Below are positions 1 through 10,980 of a stretch of 64,000 nt of DNA, one piece after another; position 1 is the first letter of the stretch; each line of letters starts with the position of its first letter. The notes under the pieces were generated by a model, which was not told the DNA's origin, made no database searches, and was given only the letters and a program-made list of their open reading frames with translations. Made by a program: the position numbers and the translations under genes. The DNA lies in contig CM031609.1 of the NCBI GenBank assembly GCA_018398815.1, positions 27,107,696 to 27,171,695 of the forward strand, read 5' to 3'. This DNA is from Conus ventricosus. Taxonomy: Eukaryota > Mollusca > Gastropoda > Neogastropoda > Conidae.

Positions 1-1999
1 AAAAAAAACAAACCAGCTTGCTTCAATGCGAACAAAAATCAATATTTTTCAAAGAGAAAACATAAGAATCTCTACTAGGAGAGGGGGGGGGGGGGGGGGG
101 GGGTGTGGAGGAGGAAGCAGGGGGTGTCACAATTGTAGTCAGTCACCCTATAACCCAGCCAGAAAGATTCCAACTAATCCATACAGCTTGGCCCATACTT
201 CCCAGGGATCCACCACACTGTCCAATACTTTACATAGCTCTTACCTCATCCCCCACTTTGTTAAGAAATGTTGCAAAGCCCATCCCCAATTATGCCAAGA
301 GATCTTGCGATGATGTTACAGCGAATGGTATGTTAATGGCTGTTGAAACAGTATGGGGAAGGAGCTTTTCTTGTCCACTTTTGTCTCTGTGTCAATTCCT
401 CTATCGCCTTTTTTCGTTTTTTTTTGTTGTTGTTTTTTGCACCTTCTAATGCCACACAGCAGCACCATGGCAGAGTGGAACCATTTCCTCACTTTAACAC
501 CTAACTTGAGCAAAGGTACAACAATCACGCCGCCTTGTTCTCATCACATCACAATGCATGTCACTCGGCTTCCACAACATAGGTCATTGTGAACAACATC
601 AAATCGGAGGAAATGATTCCAAAGAATTCTCCTGTCATTTCTTCTCAAATGAATAACAGGAATACTCCTCGAAACAAAAGCCCCTTTGCATTTCTGTGGC
701 ATCCATGGCTTGCTCTTATCGTCTTATTGGGAATGTAAGTTAACTAACCACTGAGTCGCCTCAAAAACTCTGGATGTTGCAGATATATGGGTTCTTCTTT
801 TGTGGGGAAAAAAAAAAGACTAGGGAATTCTGTGACTAACATGCAGGCTGCCAAATCTGCCAAAATCTAAACTCTAATTAGTTGCAGCTTGCGTATCCCA
901 TCAAAACTGTTCAGAAAAACTAAATGAACATCATCTTACAATCTGACTGGGCACAAAACTATAGTAATCACATGACAAGGGGGGCGGGCGGGGTAGAAAA
1001 GTATATACATACCTGAACGCATTTCAGAACAAATCTCCTCGAAAGGTCATACAACTGTCGCACAAATGAAATGATGGTTTCGCTGCTGTGCAGTAGAAAA
1101 GATCTGATCCGTCTGCACAACAGCTAGCGCCACAACACCAAGGACAAGTACAACCACCACATCAATAAACTTAGCATTCCCTCCTCCACAAAAAAAAAAA
1201 AAAGTCTTTCCATTTGCAGCATCTCTCGCGTACAGTCTCATTTTTCACTTGTGGAGACAAGGAAAGCATTCAGGATGGGAACAAACAAGACATGCACTTC
1301 TTCATAATGCTGCTACCACCAGTTCTCCCTCTCAAAACTGGACACACACCTGCACGCTGGGCAAAAAACGGAACAACTGAAAGCAAACCCCGGTCCCCAA
1401 ATATAAACAATAGCACAGGAAACACTTGAAAGTTCCTTTCAGGCATAAGCAATGTTAATTAACAGCAACAAAGCAAAGAGGTAGATGAAAAAGGTTTTTC
1501 TAACATAAAAACAAAAGATGTAACAAAATGGGGAGTTTTGTGTCCTACTCCCTGTTGGGCCACTGCAATGTCAAACTGGTGCAAATCACGAGCAATGTGA
1601 ATTTGCTCCATTTGGCACAATGTAATGGTAAAAAAACGCACTACGACTCTTAACATGCCCATCAGCTGATCATTGCCCTTCCCTTCCCTTCATTAATGGG
1701 CTGTATCCGCTTCCTTCCATTCCATGGCCCACTTTAAACACACCCATGTGAGCCACAGCAATGCTGGCAGGAATATATGGTTTTAAGTGTTCTATTGAAA
1801 GGGGAAATAGGAGCATCCCAGTCAGGTGTCAAACGCTGTGCCCTGTCAAAACTGGTGCATAATTCAGAAGCTTGTGGGGGTGGGAGTGGGGCCTCTATGG
1901 CTCACACACGGAGCTAGCCTACGGGAACAAGAGGCTGCGACAGCCGTTACAAAAGAATCTTGAGACATGAAGCCTGGTCATTTGCAAGTCCTGGAGAGA
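1..1999. other. Non-coding stretch, no gene recognised
   Basis: I see no coherent protein in any frame here; the open frames are short and low in complexity. The stretch holds a pure G run at 83-103, several A runs, and otherwise ordinary AT-leaning sequence. It lies 3' of the TRPC4AP gene that occupies the rest of the window, so it is intergenic or intronic to an unseen neighbour. Confidence 0.5.
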
Positions 2000-2009
2000 G
2001 ATTTTTACT

Positions 2010-2334
2010 ACTGAAAGTAGTTTTATGATGTACTTACCTGTCCAAACAAACGCCTTGTCTCCACTTGGTGTGGAACAATGCCATACATCAAGATTCTCAT
2101 AAAAAGGTAAAATGGAGAGTGGGAAGCTAACTCTACTCACTACCACTGTGTCCACACGCATAGTCTCCCTTAGCTAGTTCACAACTTTGCACCCTGATCA
2201 ATATTAATCAGTTCTCGCCCCTTTTCTGCCACGTTAGGAGGGGGGAAGGTGTAGTAGTGTTTGGACAGATAAGTATGTCATGAAAACTACTTTTAGTAGT
2301 AGCATTTCTTTTCTTCATACTTACCTGTCCAAAC
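2010..2334. repeat. Family A palindromic repeat with U1-like splice-donor arms
   Basis: Positions 2259-2277 and 2316-2334 are 19-base inverted arms with one mismatch, separated by a short loop. The right arm contains ATACTTACCTG, so the minus strand reads CAGGTAAGTAT, an 11-base match to the consensus 5' splice site. A related arm lies at about 2010-2050, and its flank to 2160 matches 4255-4390 in inverted orientation, so this is a dispersed family. Short terminal arms around a small core suggest a MITE-like or DIRS-terminal element; the family is not identified. Confidence 0.55.
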
Positions 2335-2513
2335 AAATGCCTAAATACCGAAAAGGATGATGGAAATTCTCACCTGATAAACCTTTCCAACCCTCAGACT
2401 TGCACAAGTACGAGCCTGAACACAACTCCAACCAGGGCTTTTCACTACACAGCCAAACTGGCCCTAAGTCTCAGCTGCAACCTGGAGGTAACAGATAGTC
2501 TCCTCTCTCCCTC

Positions 2514-2645
2514 ATGGCTCTGAAATCCAAGAGTCATGATAAAGAAAAACTGAAGTATGCCCTGGATGAGGAAAAGATGAAGACCCAGCTCAATCAGACC
2601 TTACATCCCGACATGCAAGCAAACGCCGTCAACCGTGTCATGTAA
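2514..2645 (+). CDS. Small lysine-rich ORF, unknown
   Basis: An ATG-to-TAA frame of 43 codons encodes a charged, probably helical peptide that begins MALKSKSHDKEKLKYALDEE. Its Lys/Glu/Asp content and lack of low complexity look coding, unlike the surrounding frames. It could be a terminal exon or a fragment of a transposon protein. I recognise no family and see no promoter or clear splice sites. The sequence alone cannot tell a real micro-gene from a relic. Confidence 0.25.
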   Translation: MALKSKSHDKEKLKYALDEEKMKTQLNQTLHPDMQANAVNRVM

Positions 2646-4079
2646 CTGAGTACACAGGCTAAAGTAAACTGTAGGCATCTTAAAGGTGACAACGTCAAGG
2701 GTGTACCACAAACGCCAAACGAGTCAAGTAAACAAAGGGTTACACTAATGAACGCTCAGAACATAGCAGCATTAAAATAAAATATATACAATAGCATCCT
2801 GCAAGGGGCATGAAGCCCAGGGACACAAATATGTACAGAGCACGTTCAACAAGGTGTACTGCAAACACCAAGCTTCCCGTGCTAAAGTGGGGCCATGACA
2901 TAAAGAAGCTGAGGCAATAAGGAGGGCAAGCCACAACACCCCAATCAAAAGTAGCAATCAATATCATATACAAAAAGAGGGCTTCAAAACCACTTAATGA
3001 ATGGCCACAGCCAAATAAATACATGGGAAAGTATGTACAATTGGTGGCTAGCCCAAGTATAGACACGGGCAAAAAATGGGCGACGCTGCAGAGTGTAATG
3101 AGCGTAAGAGTGCGCCATGATCACTTGGACATAACACGGCGTAAGAAAGGAACCCCTTTTCAGTTTCAGCCCAAAAAAGGTGTGCCACGAAGCACTCAGA
3201 CCAAACATGGCTTGAACATAACAAGTATTAATGGCCACCAGCATGCAATCCAAATAGTGGCAAGGCAGGTAGTAACTATTCTTCCTCTTGTATGCGTGTT
3301 TTTTCCTTTCACACATCCTTTCCTTTCACTCTCTTTTTCATGTTTGTGTAACAAAAAGAGAAGACAACTGTGCAAAAGTAGCTTTGTCTGCAACCACTAC
3401 TCCACCTACACAGTCCAGAATCCAGAACTTCCATATAATCTACCACGTCTTTTAATCAGAACGTGCCAAAGTCATATATCTCAGCCACCTCCCTGAAAAA
3501 TATCACGTACCCAGCCTGTCGGGCCACAGTTGTGTGTAAAAGGAGCCTGACTCTGTTCTCTAACCATACTCCCTCAGTGCTCCGACAGGACACCTTTGAT
3601 TGCATGGGCGTGGGACTGGATGATGGAAGGAAGGTCAGCAAGAGAATCGGTAATGACAAATCAAGCTTTGCTAATAGCCGTCCTTGTAAGACAAAATTCT
3701 GAGCCAGGAGCCCAGATCCCGGCCACTGCCCCATTTCTAGGCACCCGGAAATTGATGGAGCAGAATACGCTGGGTTGGAGATGCTGGCCTGCTCCACTGG
3801 ACCCGAGACCGAAGGAACAATGGTGAAGCACTGCTCTTACCAAAACTAGCAGACCGTCAAGGTGTTCGAGACGAGGGCCAAAAACAGGGTGCCATGTCGA
3901 GCCTGACCAACTCACACCAGCAGCAGGGCAGAAAAGGGGCACAGCTGGTGCAACCAATGCTAGTTTCGAGTGCGTCAAAGTCAGAAACAGTTTTATCTGC
4001 AGGACAACTTCGCAGACGCCAGGGTATTCCGTGATGACAGCAACTGTGATGCAAAATTTTTCAAATATTCTCTTCTTGC
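2646..4079. other. Non-coding stretch, no gene recognised
   Basis: No protein family is visible on either strand. The open frames reaching 110-176 codons are antisense to each other and have non-biological composition. There are short A and T runs but no clear transposon ends. Confidence 0.4.
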
Positions 4080-4295
4080 AGCAATGACGAATCATTTTCC
4101 TCCTGAGAGGCAAAGGCCGATAACTGCATCTGAGAATCCATAACAAAACAGAACTCCAGGAGACAAGAAGAGAGGCAAGTTTCCTTGCCAACTAAAAGAA
4201 GAAAACTTGATTTCGATCAATCAGGGTGCAATGGTGTGAACTCACTTGAGGAGATTACTCCTGTGGATGTCGTAGTAGTGAGTGGAGTTTGCTCC
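4080..4295 (+). CDS. Possible coding fragment with basic stretch, unknown
   Basis: A strong polypyrimidine-AG (TTCTCTTCTTGCAG, ending near 4081) precedes a readable peptide that opens MTNHFPPERQRP. After an apparent 1-bp slip near 4140 it continues through a basic, nuclear-localisation-like PTKRRKL stretch to about 4290. The composition is protein-like, but I cannot name a family. It lies just outside the DIRS-like terminal repeats, so it may be an exon of a host gene or part of a transposon protein. The 3' flank merges into a family A repeat at 4255-4390. Confidence 0.25.
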
Positions 4296-4395
4296 CTGTT
4301 CTCCATTTTATCTTTAATGAGATTCCTGATGTATGGCATTGTTCCATACCAAGTGGAGGTAAAGCTTTGGTTGGACAGGCAAGTATGAAGAAAAA
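4255..4395 (+). repeat. Family A repeat, inverted copy
   Basis: This segment is the reverse complement, with divergence, of the sequence around 2040-2160. It ends in GGACAGGCAAGTATGAAG, the same terminal motif as the family A palindrome with one change in the splice-donor-like core. It directly abuts the family B inverted repeat at 4396. Confidence 0.55.
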
Positions 4396-4691
4396 GAAAA
4401 TTTTTATTCTAAAATTACGTTTAATCTAACATACTTACCGTGGCTCACTAATGCAATAAGCGGCAGCAATTTGCTATCCCTGCCTCGTATACAGTAAAGT
4501 CCGTACGGACAACAAAACCCTTGAAAGGGCCTCGTGCCTTGCGCATGCTCAGAAACATCCTCTTTTCGAGGTATATCAAACCCTGACTGAGAACTCCTGA
4601 TGGAACCAGGAAGGCGGGGAGGTAGGGAGGGCCTCTGCGTGAGCCACGGTAAGTATGTTAGATTAAACGTAATTTTAGAATAAAAATTTTC
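4396..4691. repeat. Family B 53-bp perfect inverted repeat (DIRS-like right end)
   Basis: Bases 4396-4448 and 4639-4691 are exact reverse complements over 53 positions, separated by 190 bases. The inner end of each arm reads CACGGTAAGTATG, or its complement. Just beyond the right arm, the outer motif ACCGTGGCTCACTAATGCA recurs in direct orientation at about 4712. The pair sits immediately 3' of a minus-strand tyrosine recombinase, where a DIRS-type retrotransposon would carry its right inverted terminal repeat and internal complementary region. Perfect identity of the arms implies recent or template-coupled copying. Confidence 0.7.
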
Positions 4692-4763
4692 TTTTTAATT
4701 ACACATACTATACCGTGGCTCACTAATGCAGAGTCGCACTACCTGGAAGGAGGGCTCACCTGG

Positions 4764-5590
4764 TTACCGCCTGGAGGAGCGAGAAGAGCCGGAGCGTGTG
4801 GCGGAGATGGAGTGTTGAGCCACCACAGCTGATGCGATGCCCCAAGACCCATCATCGCGCAGACGAGAAACGTCGCGCAGGTAGAATTGGATGAAGGTGC
4901 CAGGGGAACGCCAATATGCGGCATCTAACACACTCTGAATGCTAGCATTATGAGCTACTGCCAGCGAAGACGCCCATGCCCTAATCTCATGAGGTCTTGG
5001 TGAGAAAACAGCCAAATCCCCTTCAGGTCTCGCGTACGCAGCTTTAATGACTTCTCTCAGCCATCGAGAGATTGAAGAGCGCCTGATGTCCTCCTTATAA
5101 CCTTCGTTGTAAGAGAGAAACAGGTGGCGCTGCTTGGAGCGAGAAGATTTCGTGCGTTTCCTATACTCCCGCAGAGCGCGCACCGGACAGAGAGTGCGGT
5201 CTTCGTCGTCTGGGGCGAGAATAGAAGTGAGAGGAAGAATGGAGATAGTCGGGGAAGGAGAACCTGGCAACTGGTTTTTCGCTAAAAATTCTGGGAGGAG
5301 GCGAAGAGATATCGAGCCATCCGGTTCGGAGGCGACGTCCCCAGGCAGGCCGCTAAGGGCGTGGACTTCACTGCAGCGCCTCCCTGAGGCCAGGGAAACG
5401 AGAAAGGCTGTTTCGAAGGAAAGGAATTTCAGAGAACACCCCGGATGGGCTCGTAAGGGGGGAGCCTGAGGGAGGAGAGGACTAAGAAAAGATCCCACGC
5501 CGGGGTACGGCGGGGGCATCGGGCCTCCTGTAGGGCTGCTCCTCTGACCAGATCCCGCAGAAGAGGGTCGTCCCCGAAGGAGGGACCCCC
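4764..5590 (-). pseudogene. DIRS-like tyrosine recombinase (YR), frameshifted
   Basis: This is the C-terminal tyrosine recombinase of a DIRS-type retroelement, the enzyme that integrates the circular cDNA in place of a DDE integrase. Counting from the ATG at 5519, the catalytic set is visible: Arg47/48 in GRRCSEVHAL, the His177-x-x-Arg180 box in PHEIRAW, Trp203 in the third-basic position, and the nucleophile Tyr213 in FIQFYLRDV. Upstream of residue 28 the homologous reading continues in another frame (motif PPYEPIRG), so there is one indel near 5440-5455. That indel is either a decay mutation or a consensus error. The frame is open to a stop beside the family B inverted repeat. Homology stops abruptly near 5590, where reverse transcriptase and RNase H sequence should be. 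Confidence 0.8.
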
Positions 5591-5599
5591 TAATTAAAA

Positions 5600-6025
5600 G
5601 TGAATTATAATTTACAAGAAGCCAAAGTCTGCCTCAATGACCTGTTTGAGAAGCAACACATTCTGGTGAGCCGCCAAAGAGTCAATCTATTGTGCTTTTG
5701 ATTCAAATACCTAATATCCCATAACTTCCAATGCCCCGAGTATGGCGGTCTGGGTAGCCCACAAACGCGTGGTGCCCACAGCAATGTCTGTCTTGTAGGA
5801 CATCAAGGAGAGTGTCTGTAACAGATACTCTCTCAAAAGTGTTTGAGGCACTGTTTTCTACCCTCCTAGTACCACTCTCACCCTCCCTGACTAGAATGTC
5901 TACCCACTGTCTGATGATCGAGGAGTGGAAATTGACCCTGGATTTTATCCATAAATGTGGGGAATGAAATATGGAGCCATCCCTTCAGGAGACATGCAAA
6001 GACCCTGAATCTCATTTCCCCAACT
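5600..6025 (-). pseudogene. DIRS-like gag-region remnant
   Basis: Read on the minus strand, this stretch gives a protein-like segment in changing frames, with pieces such as LLQTLSLMSYKTDIAVGTT and KQVIEADFGF broken by stops. Its position upstream of the recombinase in the same orientation fits the gag-like ORF1 of a DIRS element, but the assignment rests on position and protein-like composition, not on a diagnostic motif. Reverse transcriptase and RNase H are absent between it and the recombinase, implying an internal deletion near 5590. Confidence 0.35.
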
Positions 6026-6029
6026 GACC

Positions 6030-8190
6030 AAATGTGTGAAGGCTAGCCTGAAACAACGGTTTCATCTAGAATGGGAGTTTTCAAGCGCCAATGCATTTGC
6101 CCCCTTTTATGGCTATGGCATGGTACTGCGTTTTTTGAAAGCTATCCACAAAATCATACCTGCTTCACTCTCCTTCTCTTGTATACAAAAGCTTCATTCA
6201 ATTTCTTCAACCCAATTTCCTTCAATTTGTTAAGTGTTTCCAAAAGACAAAAGGATATATTACGAAAACTATTAAGTTTGCTTGTGCGTTTTTCTTTTCT
6301 TTCTTTCATTTTTTCCTTCTTGACACTTCATATGAGCAGGAAGATCTTCCTGATTTACTTCAATGGAAGTGCTTCTCACCAGCAGGTAACAGAATCCATT
6401 AGCAAGCCTGAAGAGCTCTTCACAGAGTGAAACGCCTGTCACGTGCTGGTCCTGCTGGCCTCCTCTTTGGAGAAACTGTATAATCAACAGATAACTCGCT
6501 TCCCCTTCAAGCAATCTTTTAAAATTTTAATGATTGGTATGAATCAGCCTAAAGAAGAATGTTTTCTGAATTATAAGCACTTTAGTACTGCTACAGAGAA
6601 TGATTATAACGGGCCATGCACTAGGAAAGAATGAAGAATTCAAAGCCTGAAGATGAGAAAACACGGTACCAAGACAGAGCCAAAACCTAGTGGGTTTTCC
6701 TTATTTGGCATTCACCACAAAATGAAAGGGTATAGCTCCATCACCAAATGGAATGGAAAGGCGGTCATTGATTAAGGCATGTGAAATCGTTGGGTGTCCT
6801 AATACTGTGTCAGCCAAAACATCAGGTCACGCACAATAATAAACATTATTCTTGACTGCTGATCTTCTTTTTCACAAATAAGAATTTTCTTTGAGGATGT
6901 TCCTGGAGATTTCCAATAGAAAAAGAAATCATCGATGTTTCAGTTGTAGACCGTCGTCAGCACTGATGCCATTATGATTTTTTTTTTTTTTTAAATTGCA
7001 AATCTTCAGAAGAAAGTTTTAACAAGTCACAGAGGGCTAAGATACAGGTGATAGCTTGCACCAGGTTGACAGAGTACAGCATACAACACCAAAATAAAAG
7101 TCTGTACTGAACCGACATCTCAGTGGCATGCTAAAGCAAGAACAGCACAGCACAGCTCCCTCTCCATGTACAACGCACATTTCACATGCACCTCATCACT
7201 GGATTGCTGCAGGAAGCACAGCTGCAGATTCAGCCTAACTTTCATTCCAAAACAGACTATCTTGTGAGCTGGACCTGTTTCTCTACCTGCCAATATCAAT
7301 GTACCTCCTAACATGATACATTTTCAACATTAATTCTAAGCTCACATTGCTTAAAGGCAAATGACCCCCTGTACAATTTCATGCCCTATAATAATTTCTG
7401 AAACACAAAGTCTGAAAGAGTATTGTATCAGCCCATGCAAACGCACAGTGGCTGGGGAAACATCCCTGAAAACATGCGGACTCAAACCAACATTGAATTT
7501 CTCCATCCACAAACCTCTATCATGAAAACCATCACTGGAAGTTAATTCTTCCTACCAAATACGGACTCTGACACTAGAATCCTTATCAATTTTCTACTAA
7601 TATTCTCAGAGTCCCCTGTTGTTCTGACAAGCTTACTGCACGATGAAAGACTGACATCCCCATACTTGGCTAGGAGGTTTTCTTTGCTACATCTATCCCC
7701 TCTTTCACTCATAGCTTCTGTTTCCTCCCACTCATCTCATCAAAACAAAACTTTCCACAAACAGCCTAAACAGCTGAGTAAGCCTGGGTTATTGTTCTCA
7801 GCTTGGGTTTTCAAACACAGCACAGACTTTCTCACCTCTGCCTCACACACTGCTGTTCAGGTCACAGCTGCAAAATCCTCATATCCATGATTCTCTATCA
7901 GTATCTCTGGAATAAACAGATAATTGGCTCAAGTCTGGTTTCTTTGTCATGCTGGCATTTATGTCGATGACACTGTTAATCAACTGGCCAAGGGTGCCAA
8001 AACATTTAGTTTTTTTTTTTTCTCCAAAAGGCACTTTGTACATGGATTCTGAAAGATTTTTGAGGGGCAAAAACCATTGTTCTTGATAGAGCAGTATCAA
8101 ATCAAGACACAGGAGCTAGTGTTGTTTGAATCACATAAATATCCAATCATGGAATAAACCTGGAATCCAGAATGCAGTGTCAGGGAAGGT
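6030..8190. other. Non-coding stretch, no gene recognised
   Basis: This is ordinary AT-rich sequence with T and A runs. The longest open frame, 6071-6430, is a Phe/Ser/Leu-rich frame without family features. I see no transposon termini, RNA gene or exon with supporting splice sites. Confidence 0.45.
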
Positions 8191-8227
8191 AGAGTCAGTC
8201 AGTCAGTCATTAGCCTGACTGCAAGGG

Positions 8228-9395
8228 TCATTCGGGGGGACGTGATGAGACAGCTGCCGTTTCTCTCCAGGCTCTTCTGTTGGTATGTGTCGTGAGGAGA
8301 TCTGGCAAGGTCATTTTGGTCCAGTCCTTTATATTTTCGGACCAGCTCTTTCTCTGCCGTCCTCGTCTGCGCCCTCCTTCAATGGTACCTTGGAGGATGG
8401 TTTTGGAGAGAGTGTTGTGACGAATGATGTGGCCAAACCATGCCATCTTCTGTTGTTTGACGGCTGCCAGAAGTGGTTCGTGGGGCCCAACTAGGTTAGT
8501 GACCAGGTTTCGCACATAATCATTGGTCTTGTGTTCATTGTAGGAGATGCGGAGTAGCTTCTTGAGGCACCTGGTCTCAAGCGCCTGGATTCTTCTTTCT
8601 GTTTCGGCTATCAGAGTCCATATCTCGCAACACTGGTGACTTATAGAGCTGGAATTTTGTTTGGAATTTGATATTGCTCATCCACACTCTGTTCAGTCTG
8701 GCCATCGCAGCTGATGTGGAGTTGATCCTGATTCGCATTTCTGCTCTGCAGGTGCCATCTTTGGACAGGGTTGCTCCCAAGTACCTGAATCTGGTCACTT
8801 CTTCCTGGGGCTCATCATTCATGGTTATGTTCACTGCTGTTAGTAGTGCTGTGGACCATGACCTTTGACTTCTCTGTGCTGACCTCCATGCCCTAGGCAC
8901 TTGCTCTTGTGACAAGCCTGTAAGATCCTGGAGCTCGGTGTTGCTGCCCCCCATGAGGTCGATGTCGTCTGTGAAACGAAGGTTGCAGACCGGCCTGCCG
9001 CCAATGCTGATGGAGGTGTGATGTTTTTCGAGGGTCTCTTGCATGATTCTCTCCAGAAAGATGTTAAAAAGTACTGGAGATATTAAGCACACTTGCCTGA
9101 CTCCGACTGTGGTCAGGAAGAACTGGCCCTGTTGGCTGTTGAGGAGTACTGTGCTGCTGGAGTGTTCGTAGAGGGCCTGGATGACTTAGACGAGCCTCTC
9201 ATCAATGTTGAAGTCTCTGAGAACCTGCCATAGGCCGTTGTGCCACAACCGGTCAAATGCCTTCTTAAAGTCAATGAAGTTGTGGAAGAGGTCCTTTTGG
9301 TGTTGTAGATGCTTTTCAATCAGGACTCGGCAGTTGAAAATTTGTTCCACAGTGCTCCGCCCTCTTCTAAAACCTGCTTGTTCTTTTGACAGCAT
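8228..9395 (-). pseudogene. LINE reverse transcriptase domain and C-terminal tail
   Basis: These are the fingers-palm motifs of a non-LTR reverse transcriptase: EQAGFRRGRST, FIDFKKAFDRLWH, an SPVLFNIFLERIM block and the palm motif FTDDIDLM. The double Asp is intact and the preceding Ala is Thr. A TRFRYLGATLSKDGTC block and the WFGHIIRHNTLSKTILQG C-terminal segment follow. An in-frame stop lies near 9,185, and shifts around 8,880 and 8,590 break the frame. The tail is shared with many LINE copies often annotated in animal genomes as hypothetical proteins. Confidence 0.82.
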
Positions 9396-9801
9396 TTCCT
9401 CAGCCTTGGATTTCAGTCGGTTGAGGATGATGTAAAGCCGGGGGGGGGGGCTGATCAGACTTATAGTCCTGTACTTTTAGCATTGTTTGAGGTTGCCCTT
9501 CTTGGTAAGGGAATCACCAATGACTGGGTCCACTCTGTTGGCCACTCGGCTGTCTTCATCTTCTTCCTGATTTCTCTGTTCACCTGTTGGTACTGCATCC
9601 TGGCTTCGTCGGTGGAGTGTTTCTTTCCTCATAGTTCCCGTCTCTTGTCACATAGATCTAAGACCTCGTTTGTAACCCAAGGCTGGATCTTCTTTTGCTT
9701 CTGTCCCACTTCTTCAGTTGTTGTAGATAGCACCTCTTTGATGTTATCAGCAAGGGTGTCTACATCGCTGTCTACCAAGTTGAGGGCAGTAAACTTCCTG
9801 C

Positions 9802-10779
9802 CTACTTGAGCCTGGAGTCCTTCAACTTCTCTAGGTCAAAGTGAATGCAGGGGTTCTTTGGGCAATGCTTACACTTCAGCTTGAGCTTGAAGGTTGCCAG
9901 GACAAGATCGTGATCGCTGCCAATGTCGGCGCCTGGGAATGTTCTTGTTTTTGCTTTGTTGATGCTGGACTTGTAGTGTCGTGGGGCCAGAATGAAGTCT
10001 ACTTGGTTGTTAACTTGCCCATTTGGTGAGTGCCAGGTTGTGATTCTGGACAGCTTGTGTGGGTGGAGAGTGTTGGCTAGGGTAAGTCGATGGCTTTTGG
10101 CAAGCTCCAGCAGTCTAAGGCCTCTGTTGTTGGTTTCCCCAATGCCGAATTTTCCTGCTGTTCCTGCCCAGTTCAGGTAAGCATCTGGGCCAACCTTGGC
10201 ATTCCAGTCTCCCTGGATCATGAGCATGTCTTTTTTTTTTTTTGACTGTTGCTATGATGGAGTCAACAATCTGTCTGTAGAACTCGATTTCCTCGTAGTC
10301 ATGGTCTAACGTTGGAGCATAGGCCTGGATGATCATCAGGTTATGATGTTTTGCAGAGATGCCGATGGAAATAAGTCTGCTTGAAATGGGTGTGCAGCTG
10401 ATAACACTGCATGCAATTTCTTTCTCTATGATGAAGGCCACCCCGAACTTATGTTTCTTCTCTTCCCCAGAGAACCAGATCTTATGTCCTTCTTCTGCTG
10501 TTGTTTCGCCAAAGCCAGTTCATCTGACTTCGCTCAGTCCTGTGATATCCCACAATAACGCTTCAGTTCGTGGGTCAGTTCTTGTAGCTTGCCACAGTCA
10601 TACAGGGTGCGAACGTTGCATGTTCCGATGGTTGTGCTTTGGGTGGTTAGCTTGATGTTTTTCACTCCAGTAGCCCACTTGTCACTCCCATCCTGAAGTG
10701 AGTCAGTGGGACATGCGGTCGTTGTAATTCCAGGCCCCGACCGATCCGGCTTGGTATTCTTTTGCTTCATCATGTCCAT
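9802..10779 (-). pseudogene. LINE endonuclease (AP endonuclease-like) domain
   Basis: This is the N-terminal nicking endonuclease of the LINE, which cuts target DNA to prime reverse transcription. The likely start is the Met at 10,779. Conserved blocks appear in order: NVRTLYDCGK, the central QAYAPT block, the GDWNAKVG loop with catalytic Asp and Asn, TWHSPNGQVNNQVDFILAPR, and the terminal SDHDLV box with the Asp-His pair. The blocks lie in at least two frames, with breaks near 10,550 and 10,240 (an 11-T run). Confidence 0.8.
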
Positions 10780-10980
10780 TCAGTGGGCTTGTTGAAGCTT
10801 GGCGGAGCCCATCTCCTCTCCAAGCCAGGACCGCTAGCCGTAGTCCACAGAATAAGGAGTGGTACGCCCTCGGTCGTGTACGCTTAGCCGTTCGGTCCAT
10901 CGTGGGACCCTTCCGCCCTTGACACGCAAGCAAAAGACACCTGCAGTCGATGATCTGCATCTTTTACCCATTTACAGCAG

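Larger units (their letters stand above)
8192..10980 (-). mobile_element. APE-type LINE, RTE/CR1-like, inactivated
   Basis: A non-LTR retrotransposon about 2.8 kb long runs right to left, with a 5' leader near 10,980-10,780. The endonuclease follows: IGTCNVRTLYDCGKL near 10,600, QAYAPT near 10,310, GDWNAKVG at about 10,200 and GADIGSDHDLV near 9,920. Reverse transcriptase follows: EQAGFRRGRST and FIDFKKAFD within 9,395-9,186, then the polymerase box RFTDDIDLM near 8,960, where Thr replaces the usual Ala. The C-terminal tail MAWFGHIIRHNTL with a Gly/Arg-rich stretch lies at 8,515-8,228. It ends in four GTCA/TGAC units at 8,193-8,208, typical of LINEs with microsatellite tails. Several frameshifts and stops split the ORF. 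The clade needs a phylogeny. Confidence 0.85.

Noticed and set aside
2740..3316. A 110-codon hydrophobic minus-strand protein that looks membrane-spanning
   Set aside because: Two different frames give equally long proteins over the same bases, with no homology or splice support.
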